From Chloroflexota bacterium (GTDB lineage Bacteria > Chloroflexota > Anaerolineae > Anaerolineales > Villigracilaceae): DNA of 6,167 nucleotides. The DNA lies in NCBI GenBank assembly GCA_021796155.1, contig JAJYOO010000159.1, positions 1 through 6,167 on the forward strand, written 5' to 3'. The notes below the pieces were generated by a model. That model searched no databases. It was not told where the DNA came from and was given only the letters and a program-made list of their open reading frames with translations. The first letter of the stretch is position 1, and each line of letters begins with the position of its first letter. The translations under genes were made by a program, and so were the position numbers. Positions 4,728 through 6,167 of the stretch are shown piece after piece.

Positions 4728-5516
4728 TTACCGCGTCTGATCGGCGTTTCTCCACCAGTAATACGTCGCGGCAAGACCAATGGCACCTGCGGTGATCACC
4801 ATCACGTAGCTGTGTAACCCAAGCGAGCCGGTTCGCGGACCCGCCGCTCCGGTGAATAATCCGGGTATGGCCCACGGGAACCAGTCACCCCAGCCCAAAA
4901 TGGCTGATAGATTTGCCAGCACAAGCGTGAAGATCGTCCAACCGAACGGCGGGAGATATCCGCGTCCGGCGCTGGCCAATAATGCCACAAAAGACATTAA
5001 AGGGATGGTGAGTACGGCGGCTCCCATGATATTTACAAACGAAGTGCGGAGCAATTCTGCTGACCAACCGGGAATGACGACTAAGTCTCCAACTACGAGT
5101 CCAAAGCCGAAGATAAACAACGTGATTACAAGTGACCATACAACAAGGACAATGAACTTGGCGGTGATAATCGTTTCGCGTGATGTCGGCAGCGCCAGCA
5201 GTTCTTTGACTGTATGATCGGAGAACTCGCGGCCAAAAATCCAGATAGTGATGATGGAAAAGAGAACCATGCCGCCTGCAGCAACTGCCTGTGCCATGAA
5301 ACCCAGGAAAGAGGGCCAGTCGGCTGTGCCTGTTAGCAGTTGTGCTTTGGTGGTGATCAACCCCAGGGATTTTGCGGCTTCGGGATCTTTCAAGATGATC
5401 ATAAACAGTCCGCCGGCCAGCGGCGCCATCGAAAACCCGATAGCGGTGACGAGCGGGACTTTGGAGCGTACCATCTTGAGCATCTCAGCCCAAAGAGCAG
5501 AAGAAAAATTGTTCAT
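4728..5516 (-). CDS. ABC-2 type transporter permease
   Basis: A 262-residue integral membrane protein, the permease partner of the ATPase gene just upstream. About six membrane helices can be traced: near FSMAPLAGGLFMII, AVAAGGMVLFSIITIWIF, KFIVLVVWSLVITLFIFGFG, MGAAVLTIPLMSFVALL, FGWTIFTLVLANLSAIL and YVMVITAGAIGLAATYY. The cytoplasmic block FGREFSDHTVKELLALPTSR, followed by ETIITAKF, is the conserved coupling region of ABC-2 permeases of the bacitracin and lantibiotic export type. The frame could start at 5558, overlapping the ATPase end by 20 bases, but GGAG (5526-5523) lies six bases before the ATG at 5516, leaving a 22-base gap after the ATPase stop; I choose 5516. The pair probably exports a peptide, lipid or drug. 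The substrate cannot be read from sequence. Confidence 0.92.
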   Translation of the reverse strand: MNNFSSALWAEMLKMVRSKVPLVTAIGFSMAPLAGGLFMIILKDPEAAKSLGLITTKAQLLTGTADWPSFLGFMAQAVAAGGMVLFSIITIWIFGREFSDHTVKELLALPTSRETIITAKFIVLVVWSLVITLFIFGFGLVVGDLVVIPGWSAELLRTSFVNIMGAAVLTIPLMSFVALLASAGRGYLPPFGWTIFTLVLANLSAILGWGDWFPWAIPGLFTGAAGPRTGSLGLHSYVMVITAGAIGLAATYYWWRNADQTR

Positions 5517-5522
5517 TCGTTT

Positions 5523-5526
5523 CTCC
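5523..5526 (-). promoter_or_regulatory. Shine-Dalgarno GGAG deciding the permease start
   Basis: GGAG with a six-base spacer (AAACGA) to the ATG at 5516. No comparable site is seen before the alternative ATG at 5558. Confidence 0.75.
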
Positions 5527-5538
5527 AGATCGCCATCA

Positions 5539-6167
5539 TTACTTTGATAGTGTTTCATTTGTCAGTCTCAAGAAATGGTCTTCGAGATTTTCCTGTTCAA
5601 TGGCAAGATGCGTCGGCGGCGCACCAGCCTGTACAAGAACTTGTGCAACTTCATCGGGCGCGTCAACGGCACGCGGATCGCTGAGACGAATTGCATCATC
5701 ACATTCAGATGGGATTGTGTACCCGGCACTTTTCAGCGCGCTGCAAGCGGTACTCAGATCGCGCGCTTTGATCAAAACATATTTTGCTCGCAACTGTTCC
5801 AACTTATCTGCGTCCAATTCTTCGATCAGATGGCCCTTATGGATAATCCCAATGCGTGTTGCGAGCCGATCCACTTCCGTTAGGATGTGACTCGACATGA
5901 ACACGGTCACGCCTTGTTTGTGACTCAGATCCCGCAACAGTTCGCGGATTTCTACAACGCCCGCCGGGTCAAGTCCATTGGCGGGTTCATCAAGTAACAA
6001 GAGTTCGGGATCATGCAGTAACGCGCGCGCCAATCCAAGGCGTTGGAGATTGCCTGTCGAAAGCGTGCCCACTTTCCGGTCCGCGTAAGATGCGATGTTG
6101 AGTCGTTCGATGATGTGCGTGGTCGCTTCCTTGTCCTTGATGTTTTGCAGGCGTCGTGCAATCTCCA
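5539..6167 (-). CDS. ABC transporter ATP-binding protein, N-terminus missing
   Basis: The last 208 residues of an ABC ATPase; the frame is open at the window end, so Walker A and the Q-loop lie outside. In order are the signature LSTGNLQRLGLARALL (35-50 of the fragment), Walker B with catalytic Glu LLLLDEP (55-61), D-loop NGLDPAG (63-69) and H-switch SSHIL. A C-terminal extension of ~100 residues follows (DADKLEQLRAKYVLIKARDL and onward), typical of bacitracin-resistance (BcrA-like) ATPases. The signature is LSTGN rather than LSGGQ; this subfamily commonly varies there. An internal GTG at 6072 falls in the middle of the domain and is not the start. The stop is 22 bases before the permease start, so the two are an operon. 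The ATPase powers export through that permease at the inner face of the membrane. Confidence 0.93.
   Translation of the reverse strand, partial: EIARRLQNIKDKEATTHIIERLNIASYADRKVGTLSTGNLQRLGLARALLHDPELLLLDEPANGLDPAGVVEIRELLRDLSHKQGVTVFMSSHILTEVDRLATRIGIIHKGHLIEELDADKLEQLRAKYVLIKARDLSTACSALKSAGYTIPSECDDAIRLSDPRAVDAPDEVAQVLVQAGAPPTHLAIEQENLEDHFLRLTNETLSK

Noticed and set aside
4445..4795. 116-codon plus-strand frame between glycosylase and permease
   Set aside because: It runs into the permease end, is Ser/Arg-rich and low in structure, and the opposite strand reads far more like protein.
5340..5684. Plus-strand frame across the ATPase/permease junction
   Set aside because: It is antisense to two well-supported ABC genes and shows no family features.

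Overview
The window carries a run of genes that all read on the minus strand. Mixed base composition, Shine-Dalgarno starts and the protein families point to a free-living bacterium. A 100-base element with TGTCATTGCGA ends, together with AlkZ-like and bacitracin-type ABC genes, would fit a Chloroflexota (Anaerolineae-like) genome, but that placement is inference and not certain.

Layout in transcription order, from high to low coordinates. (1) 6167-4728: the 3' part of an ABC transporter ATPase, then its ABC-2 type permease, a two-gene export or self-resistance type operon. (2) 4719-4376: a stretch with no intact gene. It holds what looks like a decayed coding sequence, with no start codon, a frame change, an internal protein repeat, a 14-bp direct repeat and an 11-bp tandem repeat. 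(3) 4304-3153: a winged-helix AlkZ-like DNA glycosylase with the QxQ motif. (4) 3150-3079: a 23-codon ORF two bases after the glycosylase stop, overlapping the next start. (5) 3092-2373: a visibly AT-richer gene for a HEPN-type protein with an RNHLVH motif, a likely acquired defence or toxin RNase. (6) 2372-2099: an intergenic stretch with a duplicated copy of the start of the transketolase gene and a 16-bp palindrome. (7) 2098-1463: a membrane-anchored SHOCT-domain protein, followed by a strong 14-bp hairpin. (8) 1357-434 and 306-1: a split transketolase, N-terminal (ThDP-binding) subunit then C-terminal (pyrimidine-binding) subunit. A nested palindromic repeat element separates the two, and the second gene runs off the window.

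The transketolase subunits should form one enzyme, and the ABC ATPase and permease one transporter. The middle (4.7-1.4 kb) looks like a rearranged accessory zone: a gene remnant, a repair glycosylase, a HEPN gene of different composition and a SHOCT gene bracketed by 40-bp near-perfect direct repeats derived from the transketolase start. The repeats suggest that the SHOCT segment was inserted or duplicated into the transketolase leader. I see no CRISPR array, tRNA, rRNA or transposase gene.
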